NCBI GenBank assembly: GCA_027624075.1
Contig: JAQBUH010000007.1
Coordinates: 1 to 64,000, forward strand
DNA from: Chloroflexota bacterium
GTDB taxonomy: Bacteria > Chloroflexota > Dehalococcoidia > Lucifugimonadales > Lucifugimonadaceae
Direction of reading: 5' to 3'
Length of the DNA stretch: 64,000 bases
The position numbers and the translations under genes are program-made. Positions within the stretch are counted from its first letter, which is position 1. The number at the start of each line of letters is the position of its first letter. Below the pieces are notes generated by a model. The model saw nothing but the letters and a program-made list of their open reading frames with translations. It was not told the DNA's origin and did no database searches. This document shows, one piece after another, positions 44,286 to 53,232 of this stretch.

Positions 44286-44304
44286 TCCTGAGCCTGTCGA
44301 AGGG
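44286..44304. repeat. isolated TCCTGAGCCTGTCGAAGGG repeat fragment
   Basis: A single copy of the CCTGAGCCTGTCGAAGG motif that also occurs within the palindrome mosaics near 24.9, 25.0 and 27.5 kb. Here it stands alone, upstream of the aldo/keto reductase start. Confidence 0.6.
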
Positions 44305-44401
44305 TGGCCGCGTTGGCAGAAAAGCGAAACAGCATCGCATTACATCTCCAAGCGGGTGCTCCAGCCCAGGATTAGCGTCATCACCGGCCCAACCCGCCCC
44401 C

Positions 44402-45382
44402 CTACTTCCCAGCCGCCTGCTTCGTCACTGCTTCGATCATTGCCTGGATGTAGCCGTTTGCGAAGGCGCGGCCGCGGTGGCCCCACGCGGTGTCCTGGTG
44501 CGTGTGCGGGACATGATCGTCGATGAAGAAGCTCTTGTAGCCGGCGTTGTGGTACGTCTTCATCGCACGGTACATGTCAACGTGGCCCGTGTTGATGAAC
44601 TCCTCGTGGAACTCGTCCGGGTTCGGCGCAGAGACGTTGCGGAAGTGCACGTACAGCACCTTGTCCCGACGCACCATCTCATCGATGAACTCGTACAGCG
44701 CGTCGCCTGCCGAGTCTGCCATCTCGGAGATCGTGCCCTGGCAGAACTCGATGGCGCAGTTCGGCGACTCGTAGATCGAAAGGTAGCGGCGGTAGTTGTC
44801 GTATGACCGGAACAGCTGCGGGATGCCGCCGAGCGACTTCGCGGGCGGGTCGCACGGGTGGATGCCGAGACGGACGCCTTCCTCTTCAGCAATGGGCGTG
44901 ATGATCTTGATCCAGTACTCCAGGTTCGTCCACATCTCCTCATCGGTGTACACACGGTCGTGGGTCAGCGGCATCTTCTCCGCCTCTTTCAGACTGAACG
45001 CCGTTGCCACCGCGCCGCCGCGGATCAACTTCGGCGTGGTGCGCCAGACGTGCGAAGGCATCCAGTTGTAGCCGAAGATCGGTATGCCGGCGCGTGCGAT
45101 GTTCCGGACCGTTGTGATCATGTTCTCGACCTGCTCGTCACGCTTCGGGCCGTTCAGCATGATGTGGTCGTAGAACTGCGTCGGGACGTTCTCCAGCGCA
45201 GAGAGCTTCAGGCCGTATCCCTCGACCGTGGTGCGCAGCTTCACGAGGTCGTGCAGCGACCACGTCCCGCCGTAGCTGGGCAGGCTCGGGGTGTTGAGCA
45301 GCACGTCCGTTGCGCCGTACTGCGCGGCGTAGCGAAGGAACTCTGGTGTGGCGCTATTGAACTGTCCGAATGCTGGTCGCAT
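44402..45382 (-). CDS. mannonate dehydratase-like enzyme (UxuA family), copy 2
   Basis: A 326-residue paralogue of the gene at 41.6 kb. Shared blocks include EFLRYAAQYGATDVLLNTP, ENVPTQFYDHIMLNGP, IFGYNWMPSHVWRTTP, RLGIHPCDPPAKSLGGIPQLF, IEFCQGTISEM, YVHFRNVSAPNPDEF and FFIDDHVPHTHQDTAWGHRGRAFANGYIQAM (key metal residues His, Cys, His, Asp conserved). ATG 45382 follows AGGAAA and is preferred to the longer open frame. The cluster of two paralogues suggests two related acid sugars or one heteromeric enzyme. Confidence 0.88.
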   Translation of the reverse strand: MRPAFGQFNSATPEFLRYAAQYGATDVLLNTPSLPSYGGTWSLHDLVKLRTTVEGYGLKLSALENVPTQFYDHIMLNGPKRDEQVENMITTVRNIARAGIPIFGYNWMPSHVWRTTPKLIRGGAVATAFSLKEAEKMPLTHDRVYTDEEMWTNLEYWIKIITPIAEEEGVRLGIHPCDPPAKSLGGIPQLFRSYDNYRRYLSIYESPNCAIEFCQGTISEMADSAGDALYEFIDEMVRRDKVLYVHFRNVSAPNPDEFHEEFINTGHVDMYRAMKTYHNAGYKSFFIDDHVPHTHQDTAWGHRGRAFANGYIQAMIEAVTKQAAGK

Positions 45383-45556
45383 TGTGATTTCCTGTTGTAC
45401 TGTTGCCTGTTGCGAATAATGCGGTCTGCGTCCGGCAGGCATTCGAGGGCGCGGGCCGAACGCTTATGTCGGCGGCAGTCTACACGCATGGAGCGGACAA
45501 GTTGAACTGGCTTATCTGGATTAACTGGATGAGCGGATGCGTCAACCGTTACCGAC

Positions 45557-45937
45557 GTGACCCCGTTCAGCACTGTCGTCATCGGCTCGCCGATCTACGG
45601 CGGAGCGGTCCGGGACGAGATAATCTCGTTCTGTGAGTTGCACGAGATAGCACTGATCGAAAAGCGTGTTGCGGTGTTCACGGTGGGTGTGCTCCCTGTT
45701 TACGACCGGGTGGGCGGCCAGGCGGAGCATGAAGGCGCTATCGAGCGCGTGCAGTTGCGTGCGCCCGGTGTTAACCCTGTGTCGCACGGAATATTCACAG
45801 GCGCATACGACCCGGAAAAGGTCAATTTCGTGTCTCGGATGCTGATGCAGAAAAAGTACGCTCCGGCCGGAGATTCCCGGGACCCGAGGGCGATACAGGC
45901 TTGGGTTGACGACCTGGCTCAGCAGATAGCGGCTTAG
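45557..45937 (+). pseudogene. flavodoxin-domain fragment lacking the FMN phosphate loop
   Basis: A 126-residue frame that starts at GTG 45557 directly with VVIGSPIYGGAV, the second FMN-binding loop of a HemG-like flavodoxin. The canonical N-terminal strand and phosphate loop (T-x-Y-x-S-x-x-G-S-T) are missing, and in this frame a TGA lies about 20 bases upstream. The rest (VAVFTVGVLPVY..., HGIFTGAYDP, AIQAWVDDLAQQI) matches the family. It appears to be a 5'-truncated copy beside the intact gene at 46.1 kb. Its product would not bind FMN normally. Confidence 0.65.
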
Positions 45938-46061
45938 TCCAGCCAGGTCTGCGTGTGACCGAGGATTGCCTAAGACCGGCAGCGCTTGCTCCGGCAGACA
46001 CCCGGCGCCGTGATCTACTTGATCGCGAACCTTTCCGCGTTTCGCGAATAGACTTGGCTCC

Positions 46062-46655
46062 GTGCCACGAGTACTCGTCACATACGCCACCAGATACGGC
46101 TCCACGCGGGAGGTCGCAGCGGCCATTGCCGAGGAGCTGACCGCGGCCGGAATGGACGTGGACGTTCTTGCCGCCGGTCCGCAGGTGGAGGTTGGAAAGT
46201 ATGACGCCGTTGTCGCCGGCTCACCTTCATACGGCAGGAACTGGCTCCCGCATGCCTCACTGTTCGTAGTTGGCAACGCGTCAAGGCTCTCTCTGATGCC
46301 GGTTGCGCTGTTCACGACAGGGATGCTTGGCGTGAAGAACCCGAAGTCGGCGCTGCGAGAGCACGAGCGGATCATGTCGACGCTGCGGGAGTTTACGCCC
46401 GGACTGGCGCCTGTCACGACAGCGCTGTTCCACGGCTCGTTCGATCGGCGCAGGCTTCCTTTCATTCTCCGTCTCCTCGACCGGCTTGCCGGGACGCCCC
46501 AGGGCGACCAGAGGGACTGGGAGGCGATCCGGGGATGGGCGCGGCGTGTGGGAGAACGGTTTTCGGAGCGGCTGAGCGGCGACCGCCCCGAAATGCGGGC
46601 TGAGAACCCGGATGAGCCCCGGCCGGATGAACCTCAGCAGGATGGCCGGGTTTGA
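46062..46655 (+). CDS. flavodoxin-domain protein (HemG-like)
   Basis: A 197-residue flavoprotein. The FMN phosphate loop is VTYATRYGSTREVA at residues 6-19, and the second loop is VVAGSPSYGRNW. The protein resembles menaquinone-dependent protoporphyrinogen IX dehydrogenase HemG, but the C-terminal 30 residues are a polar tail (DRPEMRAENPDEPRPDEPQQ). Start is GTG 46062. The stop overlaps the start of the TatD gene by four bases, so the two are translationally coupled. An oxidoreductase role for the pair is not obvious. Confidence 0.88.
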   Translation: MPRVLVTYATRYGSTREVAAAIAEELTAAGMDVDVLAAGPQVEVGKYDAVVAGSPSYGRNWLPHASLFVVGNASRLSLMPVALFTTGMLGVKNPKSALREHERIMSTLREFTPGLAPVTTALFHGSFDRRRLPFILRLLDRLAGTPQGDQRDWEAIRGWARRVGERFSERLSGDRPEMRAENPDEPRPDEPQQDGRV

Positions 46656-47500
46656 GGCTTCTCGACGTCCACGCACACATCCAGCAGCACGAGCCGGGCG
46701 AACTGGAGGGGATGCTCGCCCGGGCGGCCGACGCGGGAGTCGGCGCGATCATCGTGGCCGGAGTGACGGTTGAGGATAGCCGCCGCTGCATCGATCTGGC
46801 GGAGCGGCATCCGAGCCTTTTTGCCGGCGTTGGCGTGCATCCGACCGATCTCACGGGCCCTTTGACACAGGCTGATCTCACTGCGCTTGACGAGATGGCG
46901 GAGCACCCTCGAGTGGTTGTGATGAGCGAGGCCGGGATCGACCATCAACCTCATGTGCTTGAGAGGAGTCGCGCCGATGGACGGGAGTGGGCCGACATCC
47001 AGGAAGAGGCGTTTCGCCAACAGATCGAGGTTGCTCACCGCCACGGACTGCCTGTCGTGTTTCATGTCAGAGAGCCCGGTGACGACCCTGCGGCGGGGTC
47101 TGCGTGGCCTGTCGCGTTGAGAGTGCTGCGGGAATCTTCAGCTGGCGATATCGGCGGCGCCGCGCACTACTTCCAGGGGGATTTGAGCACGGCGCGCAAG
47201 GTACTCGACGCCGGGTTCATGGTGTCGCTGGCGAGGCCGCTGCTGAGACTGAGCCGGTTGCAGGAGGTTGCTGCGCGACTGCCGATCGACCGCATCGTCA
47301 TCGAGACCGACTCATACCCGCAGCCGTTCAAGAAGGACCGGGCGAAGTGGACCGAGCCGCGGCACGCGCTGAGTGTGGCAGAGAAGCTGGCGGAGATTCG
47401 AGGACTGACGGTGGAAATGGTTGCCGAGAGGACATCGGAGAATGCGCTCTCCATGCTGAGAGGCCGCGGTGAGCAGGTCAGGGCAATGCTGGAGCAGTAG
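46652..47500 (+). CDS. TatD-family metal-dependent hydrolase
   Basis: A 282-residue TIM-barrel hydrolase of the TatD DNase group. The motifs are LLDVHAHIQQHEP (HxH), VVMSEAGIDHQ (Glu), LPVVFHVREPGDD (His), GAAHYFQGD (His) and RIVIETDSYPQP (Asp). Start TTG 46652 overlaps the flavodoxin stop. The first motif HAH is normal but the region around the conserved Glu (SEAGID) departs from the usual GEIGLD. So it may be a TatD-like hydrolase of other substrates. Confidence 0.88.
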   Translation: MRLLDVHAHIQQHEPGELEGMLARAADAGVGAIIVAGVTVEDSRRCIDLAERHPSLFAGVGVHPTDLTGPLTQADLTALDEMAEHPRVVVMSEAGIDHQPHVLERSRADGREWADIQEEAFRQQIEVAHRHGLPVVFHVREPGDDPAAGSAWPVALRVLRESSAGDIGGAAHYFQGDLSTARKVLDAGFMVSLARPLLRLSRLQEVAARLPIDRIVIETDSYPQPFKKDRAKWTEPRHALSVAEKLAEIRGLTVEMVAERTSENALSMLRGRGEQVRAMLEQ

Positions 47501-47521
47501 AGCGCGGGCTGTTGTCACGGG

Positions 47522-48030
47522 TTACGCGGCGGGCCGGTCAAGCCTGCTGTGAATCTTCAGTGACTGCTCTATGACCTGCTTCCAGAGCTCGGGGTGCCTG
47601 GACTGGCTCGCGGCCTGAAGCGCTGCCTTGAGTTGCTCTTCACCGGCGGCCCAGTCGCCGTCAGAGGTCTTGAGGGCGGACGCAAAGAACAGGAGGCGGG
47701 CCTGATCGGCATTTGAGGTTGTATCGATGTGGATGCCGTAGAGATCGGCTATCGCCGCAGCGTCTGCGATATGTTGCAGTTGTTGAACGCGGTCCGGAGC
47801 GCTATCGGAGGAGGATGCGCCTCGCAGCCGGGGCCTGCTTTGCGGAACCCGCTTCGGTCCCCGTTTCAGCCCCCGTTTCAGGCTGGGGCTGGTATTCGGT
47901 TTCGCCGGTTCCTGCGAAGCCGGGGATTTCCGGGCGCGCGGTCTGATGCCTTTGGGCTGGCTGAAGGCGGGACGGCGACGGGGCGGGTCCTGCTCCTGTG
48001 AGTGCTCGGCAGGACTGGTGTGCCGTTCAC
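47522..48030 (-). pseudogene. C-terminal part of the large disordered protein, in a shifted frame
   Basis: In the frame two bases away from the 846-residue gene, an open stretch from about 48030 runs to TAA at 47522-47524. It reads PAEHSQEQDPPRRRPAF, then RGLKRGPKRVPQ, and ends in an ordered-looking helical segment, DQARLLFFASALKTSDGDW and LQAASQSRHPELWKQVIEQS, with TPR-like character. The composition changes smoothly from the upstream gene, while the upstream gene's own frame becomes an unnatural Arg/Pro tail and stops at 47878. A single-base indel near 48.0 kb would unite them into a protein of about 965 residues. Confidence 0.6.
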
Positions 48031-50418
48031 TACGTTCGGCAGTTCAGCTACCGGGCTCGGTGACACAGCAGGCTGGTCTTTCGATGCCGTCTTGCCGCGT
48101 GGCGTAGATTGCGCGGCAGACGTGTTCGCTACCTGGTCCGCTCGTCCTTCTGTGTCCCGTTTACCGGCAGTGCCGCCGGTACGTTGAACGGACTCAGCTG
48201 GCTTGCGCTCCGGCGCGACAGCAGCGGCTTTCCCGGGTCGGGTAGCCCGGGCGAGCTGGCTCCGCTTTTGCAGATGTGACGTCTGTCCGGCAGAGGTGGC
48301 CGGATGTTCTGACTCAGTCTTGTTGGTCTTGCGGCGCCGGCGCTGCTTTGTTGCCTCAGCCTCAGGCGGTTGAGTCGTCTGGCTGGCGGATTTCGGCTCA
48401 GCAACCGTCTTTGCGGGCGTTTCCTGTCCGGTAACGGCAGGTTGCAGCCTGGTCTGGGGACGCTGGACCACATCGTTCGAGTCGATATTGACTGGATCAG
48501 TCGAATCGGTACGGTCCGCTGAACGTCGCGCGGCCTTGGAAGAGGACTTGCCGGACTGCGTCTTCTTCAACAGCCGTCGCCCTGGCGCTGCGGCTACGGT
48601 CTTCTCACGCACAGCTGGCGGTGACATCGCCGTTGCCGGCTGAACGAGTTCACTGGCAGCTTCGGCGGGGCGCGGCGTCGACGCGCGGCTTGTTCTCCGC
48701 GCCGGCTTTGCCGCGTCGCTCTCAACCTGCTCAGCGCCGCTCGCTGCCTTCGGATCATCGCGGCCTGCCTGTTGATTTTCAGGCTGAGAATCGGCTGATT
48801 GTTCCCTGCCTGCCAACGCCTTCGCCGAAACTCTGAGGTTCTGGCGTTTGTTCTGCCTGCCGCCGGCCAGCCTCGGTTCAGAAGAACTCGCACTGGCCAG
48901 GTCCGCGCCTCCGAGTTCAGGCAGTGTTTGAGCGACTGGCGAGAGGATGATGGCGGCTTCGTCCTCTTTCGCCTCCTGCCTGGCAGGCTCGACTTTAATT
49001 GGCTCAACTGATTGAGGGTCCGGTTTGCGAGCAGCGTTCCATTCTGTCTTGGACTCTTCGCTCTTCAACCGCTCTCGCTTGATTTCAGGCTTTGCTTTTT
49101 TCGGCAGTTCACTCTGAATATCCAACTGGACTCCATCGCCTCGCTCCAACTTGAGCGATGCTCTCAACCGCGCCTTCTCCAGGCACCGCTCTTGCCTCCG
49201 GTCAGACAGCGTCGTCTCCAGTACGGGTCCGGGAGAACTTGCACCGGAAAGGTCCGCTACTCCACCGTCTGGAGGCGAGTGAGTTACTGACGACTCAGGC
49301 AGGGCAGGCTCGTCACTATTCGTGGAGAGTTTCGGAGGCTCGCTTACGACCGGCGGAATCTGCGCGGTCTGCACGAAAGGCAGGCTGTCGCCGGCAGAGC
49401 CAATCTCCGGGCCTGTTGCGACGGCTGGCTCTGCGACGAGTCCGGCAACGGTCTCACTGACTGGCTCCTCGACGGGCTCTGGCGCAGGCGTGAACATCCA
49501 CTCAACCGCAATCTCCTCTTGCACAGGATCATCCCTGTGGCCCGCCTCACCCGGCTCTATCTCTGGCTGCACCACCTCCGGCGCTGCTTCCGCTTGATCC
49601 TGTTGCCCTGTTGAGGCATCCGCTGCCGCAACAACCTTTGAGGCCTGTGAGACCTGGCCGGTCTCGCCGTCAGCAAGAGGGTCGCCAGCAGGAGAGCTGT
49701 CGTTGGCCTGTCCAGCGTCTTCGGCCAGTGACGGCTCGATCTCCGTGGGTTCTTCGCTCAGCCTTGCCGAAACCGCAAGCAGGTGCATCATCGAGGCCAG
49801 CTCTGCCTCGTCAGGGGTTAACTCGTCGTAGTGAAGCGTCGAAGCACGTGGCGGCTGCCACCGATCAGCTTCTGCGTCATAGTCATCGGCTGGTTGCGCA
49901 TCGTATTCCTTGAACAGGCTGCCGCCGGATTCGGCTGCGTCCATTGGCTGTTTGAGGCGATAGCCGGGCTTACGCGCCTGTCCTGCCGGCGCAGCGGCGG
50001 TCTTCGTTGAGTCAGGATGTGAAACTGGCGTGATTGGATCGTCGTATGACGGGGCCCACTTCGCCTCTTCAGCGGTCTGCAGAGGGTGCGACACCACGAA
50101 CTCAGGACGCGGGCCGGCTGGCTTCAGAAGAGGTTTGGGCGCCTCGCGTTGCCCGGCCTTTTTATCTGCCGGCTCGCTACGCCCTGAGACAAGAAAGGGC
50201 CGGATCAACTCGAACACGTCGTCGCGCCACAACCCTTTGGCTGCAAGCTCCTGCTCTATCCAGAGTGCTTTCACCCAGGTCGGAGCGTTGGAGAGCGGCA
50301 CCATCGAGAGTGCGATTTCGGTAAATGTCCGTGCGTCGAGTCTGCGCATCGAGCGGAACTCCGCTGCGGGAGTCTTGCCACACTCGTCAGACGGCGCCTC
50401 GGTGGCATAAAACTCCAA
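47878..50418 (-). CDS. very large low-complexity protein of unknown function
   Basis: An 846-codon gene that I do not recognise. The N-terminal about 80 residues look folded (LDARTFTEIALSMVPLSNAP, WVKALWIEQELAAKGLWRDDVFELIRP). A short acidic/proline linker precedes DELTPDEAELASMMHLLAVSAR at about 198. The rest is a long, charged, Ala/Pro/Glu/Lys/Gln-rich stretch that is surely disordered, first acidic then basic (KKTQSGKSSSKAARRS). It has no membrane helix, signal or repeat. Its last about 45 codons after ELPNVVNGT are probably a shifted frame, since a better C-terminus lies in another frame (47522-48030). Start ATG 50418; internal ATG at residue 24 is an option. It could be a scaffold or an RNA- or DNA-associated protein, but nothing proves it. 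Confidence 0.7.
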   Translation of the reverse strand: MEFYATEAPSDECGKTPAAEFRSMRRLDARTFTEIALSMVPLSNAPTWVKALWIEQELAAKGLWRDDVFELIRPFLVSGRSEPADKKAGQREAPKPLLKPAGPRPEFVVSHPLQTAEEAKWAPSYDDPITPVSHPDSTKTAAAPAGQARKPGYRLKQPMDAAESGGSLFKEYDAQPADDYDAEADRWQPPRASTLHYDELTPDEAELASMMHLLAVSARLSEEPTEIEPSLAEDAGQANDSSPAGDPLADGETGQVSQASKVVAAADASTGQQDQAEAAPEVVQPEIEPGEAGHRDDPVQEEIAVEWMFTPAPEPVEEPVSETVAGLVAEPAVATGPEIGSAGDSLPFVQTAQIPPVVSEPPKLSTNSDEPALPESSVTHSPPDGGVADLSGASSPGPVLETTLSDRRQERCLEKARLRASLKLERGDGVQLDIQSELPKKAKPEIKRERLKSEESKTEWNAARKPDPQSVEPIKVEPARQEAKEDEAAIILSPVAQTLPELGGADLASASSSEPRLAGGRQNKRQNLRVSAKALAGREQSADSQPENQQAGRDDPKAASGAEQVESDAAKPARRTSRASTPRPAEAASELVQPATAMSPPAVREKTVAAAPGRRLLKKTQSGKSSSKAARRSADRTDSTDPVNIDSNDVVQRPQTRLQPAVTGQETPAKTVAEPKSASQTTQPPEAEATKQRRRRKTNKTESEHPATSAGQTSHLQKRSQLARATRPGKAAAVAPERKPAESVQRTGGTAGKRDTEGRADQVANTSAAQSTPRGKTASKDQPAVSPSPVAELPNVVNGTPVLPSTHRSRTRPVAVPPSASPKASDRAPGNPRLRRNRRNRIPAPA

Positions 50419-50736
50419 TATTCATACTGGCCCTGCAGGCGGCCGGCGGAATCGCGGATGTCACCAATCGCGATATGCTGGATTTCTGGAATGCTTACTC
50501 GTTTCGCCCATGTCCTGACGTCCCTGTGAGGATTTTCAGCGGAATCCGCCGTAGCCGATAATCGCGGCGTGCCTTCATGCGCGTAGGCTCGAACTGGACG
50601 AGTAGCGTGGTGAGCATCACAATCTGGCTTTGCTGGCCCTGGTTTTGGCGCGCTCCGCGGTTACATTGGGCCGCGGTTACATCAGGACCGCAATCGGCAC
50701 AACCTTCAGACATCAATAATCGGCACAGGAGTTCAC
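50419..50736. other. divergent intergenic region, 318 bases
   Basis: Between the divergent large gene and the peptidase gene. It has no repeat copy and no RNA gene. It must contain both promoters; no strong -35/-10 pair was picked out by eye. Confidence 0.45.
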
Positions 50737-52059
50737 ATGGACCAGCTCTCAGAGCGCCAGTTCGCAGAACGAAGAAAGAGGCTGCTGGCGCAGATCACTG
50801 ACGGCGCGATCATCGTTCCTGCGGGACACCTGTCTGCTCGCAACCATGACGTCGACTTCAAGTTCAGGCAGCAGTCTGCGTTCTGGTATCTAACCGGGTT
50901 CGGCGAGCCTGACGCGGTTGCGGTGCTGCGGCCGGGCCATAGCGAGCCATACACGCTCTTCGTGCTGCCGCGCGACCCGAAACTGGAGACCTGGACAGGG
51001 CTTCGAACCGGTGTCGACGCGGCGAAGGAGAGGTTCGGCGCTGACGCCGCGTTCTCGACGGCGGAGCTTGAGACCGAGCTCCCGAAGCTGATCGCTGACT
51101 ATGAGAAGGTGTATTACGCGGTCGGCGCAGACCAGAAACTTGACGCGTTCCTGATCGATCTTGCGGTCAAGCGCCGGAGGACCGCTCCTCGCGGGGATAA
51201 GGCGCTGACGGCGCTCATCGACCCGATGCCCGCGATCGACCAGTTGAGGTTGATCAAGTCCGCAGTAGAGATCGAGTGCTTGCAGAAGGCGATAGACGTG
51301 ACGGTTGCCGGGTTCGATGTGGCGTTCGCGAAGGCGAGGCCGGGAATGTACGAGTTCGAGGTGCAGGCCGACATGGAGGTGGAGTTCCGCCGGGGTGGAT
51401 CGCCTCGCAACGGCTATCCGTCGATTGTGGCGTCTGGCGAAAACGCCTGCATCTTGCACTACATCAGCAACAGGGACCGCCTAAAAGACGGAGACCTGCT
51501 GCTGATCGACGCCGGCGCTGAATACGAGTACTACTCTGCTGACATCACCCGCACGTGGCCGGTGAACGGGAAGTTCACGCCGGAGCAGAAGGACATCTAC
51601 GAACTGGTGCTTGCGGCGAACGAGGCAGGCATCGACGCGGCAAAGCCGGGCAACGGGGCCACGGACGTCCATGACGTTGCGCTAAGAGTGTTGACACAGG
51701 GCCTGGTTGACCTCGGCGTGCTCAAGGGAGAGATCGACACGCTCATCACTGAGCGCGGCTTTCTGCCGTATTACATGCACGGCACATCGCACTGGCTTGG
51801 CCTGGATGTGCACGACTCGGGAATCTACCGCACCGGAGGGCGGACCGGCCCTTCAATAAAGCTAGAGCCTGGAATGGTCCTCACCGTTGAGCCGGGGCTT
51901 TACTTCGGGCCGTTTGCGGAGGACGCTCCCGAGCGGTTCAAGGGCATCGGCATACGCACAGAGGACGACGTCCTGATCACAGATGACGGCAACAGGGTGA
52001 TGACGTCCGCAGCGCCAAAGACCGTCGCTGAGATAGAGGCTGCCGCGTCCGGCGGTTAG
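50737..52059 (+). CDS. pepP: Xaa-Pro aminopeptidase (M24B family)
   Basis: A 440-residue cytosolic peptidase that cleaves the residue before proline. The N-terminal domain begins FAERRKRLLAQITDGAIIVPAG. The C-terminal pita-bread domain carries the five metal ligands: Asp in LLLIDAGAEYE and SADITRTW, His in HGTSHWLGLDVHD, Glu in VLTVEPGLYF and Glu in GIRTEDDVLIT. Length is typical. AGGAG lies upstream of ATG 50737. It stands alone. Confidence 0.94.
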   Translation: MDQLSERQFAERRKRLLAQITDGAIIVPAGHLSARNHDVDFKFRQQSAFWYLTGFGEPDAVAVLRPGHSEPYTLFVLPRDPKLETWTGLRTGVDAAKERFGADAAFSTAELETELPKLIADYEKVYYAVGADQKLDAFLIDLAVKRRRTAPRGDKALTALIDPMPAIDQLRLIKSAVEIECLQKAIDVTVAGFDVAFAKARPGMYEFEVQADMEVEFRRGGSPRNGYPSIVASGENACILHYISNRDRLKDGDLLLIDAGAEYEYYSADITRTWPVNGKFTPEQKDIYELVLAANEAGIDAAKPGNGATDVHDVALRVLTQGLVDLGVLKGEIDTLITERGFLPYYMHGTSHWLGLDVHDSGIYRTGGRTGPSIKLEPGMVLTVEPGLYFGPFAEDAPERFKGIGIRTEDDVLITDDGNRVMTSAAPKTVAEIEAAASGG

Positions 52060-52064
52060 CGGCC

Positions 52065-53030
52065 TCAGACGCCGCCTGTGTTAGGACCTTCCTCACCCGT
52101 GTCGGGGCCGCGCCTTGCAACATCGTCGAGGAACTTCTCGATCTCTGGCGAAAGTTCCACTGATTCGTCTGGCGATTCTTCTGGCGGACCGTCTGCCGGG
52201 GCGTCTGGTTGCGCGTCTGCGTCGCGGTCATAGTCGGCCTCAAACTTGGACACCAGTTCCTGGAGCTGCGGGTTGTTCAGTAACGCGGGCGTCACCTGGC
52301 TGTACTGCTGCGCCGCAAGCGCCTTCTCCGGCACATCCGGCGAGAAGCCATAGAGACTTGAGAGAGCTTGCAGGACCCGGTATGCGCCGTTGTAGTCGTC
52401 TTCCAGCTTGAGGTAAAGCGGCAGATGGACGATGAGGGAGAGTGTCTCTACGCCAAGATCCGCCCGTGCGCGGTCTGTGAGTTGGCTCGTGATGCTGGTT
52501 GGGCCCTGGTAGTTGCTGCGCCCAAGACGGACACCGCCGAAATTTAAGGGTGGCGTCCATCCGCGCGCTGATCCGGTCACCGACAGCGGCCGGGAGTGCG
52601 GGACCGAGTCGTACATGCCTCCGATTAGCGTGTAGCGTTCGACGTTCAGCGCACGTAGAAGTTCGAGGACAGAGTCGTTGAAGTCCTCGCCGTTCGAGTG
52701 CGGCTCCATCATGTAGAGCAGGACGATATCGTTAGCCGTCCCGCCTCCTGCGTTGGCGTCCGCTCTTCCTGCGAGCACCCTTGTGTTCGGGACCCGGACC
52801 GTGCGCCTGCCGTCCTCGAAGCGAATCTCCGGGCGATAGCGCGTGAAGTCGTAGAATATTCCGGGGCGCTGGAGCCCGCCAATCTCCCTGGCGTTGTAGA
52901 TCCTCGCCAGCCTGCCCAGCACCGTGTGGCCCACGTTGCCCACGTCCACCCAGGGCCGCAGCATCGCGATGCAGTGCGGAGACCTCAGTGGCGGGTCTGG
53001 AACCTCGATTTCGAACTGACCGGCTCTCAT
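52065..53030 (-). CDS. PAC2-family protein
   Basis: A 321-residue member of the PAC2 (proteasome assembly chaperone-like) family, found in Actinobacteria and Chloroflexi. The matching parts are CIAMLRPWVDVGNVGHTVLGRL (about 19-40), IVLLYMMEPHSNGEDFNDSV, YTLIGGMYDSVPHSRPLSVTG and ETLSLIVHLPLYLKLEDDYNGAYRVLQALSSLYG (key D-Y and L-x-x-L-x-x-L-Y pattern). The last about 55 residues are acidic and proline-rich. The physiological role in bacteria is not established. It converges on pepP, with six bases between the stops. Confidence 0.85.
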   Translation of the reverse strand: MRAGQFEIEVPDPPLRSPHCIAMLRPWVDVGNVGHTVLGRLARIYNAREIGGLQRPGIFYDFTRYRPEIRFEDGRRTVRVPNTRVLAGRADANAGGGTANDIVLLYMMEPHSNGEDFNDSVLELLRALNVERYTLIGGMYDSVPHSRPLSVTGSARGWTPPLNFGGVRLGRSNYQGPTSITSQLTDRARADLGVETLSLIVHLPLYLKLEDDYNGAYRVLQALSSLYGFSPDVPEKALAAQQYSQVTPALLNNPQLQELVSKFEADYDRDADAQPDAPADGPPEESPDESVELSPEIEKFLDDVARRGPDTGEEGPNTGGV

Positions 53031-53232
53031 ATGGCCTCGCTTGATCCGTCTGTCGGCGACGGCCCCAGTCTATCTCACCCGCCGTGCGGCGTTGCCGGCC
53101 TGCGGATGCTTAGGCGGTTTCGGTCTCTCGACGGTGCTAGAATCCCGGGTCTCGGGCAGCGGTCCCGCCGCACTCTATGCCCACCTCTCCTGGCAGCTAT
53201 TGTTACCCTCAATCAAACAAAAGGTCACCTGA

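Noticed and set aside
49158-49913. Rightward open frames opposite the large disordered gene
   Set aside because: They are shadows of a GC-rich low-complexity gene with no features of their own.
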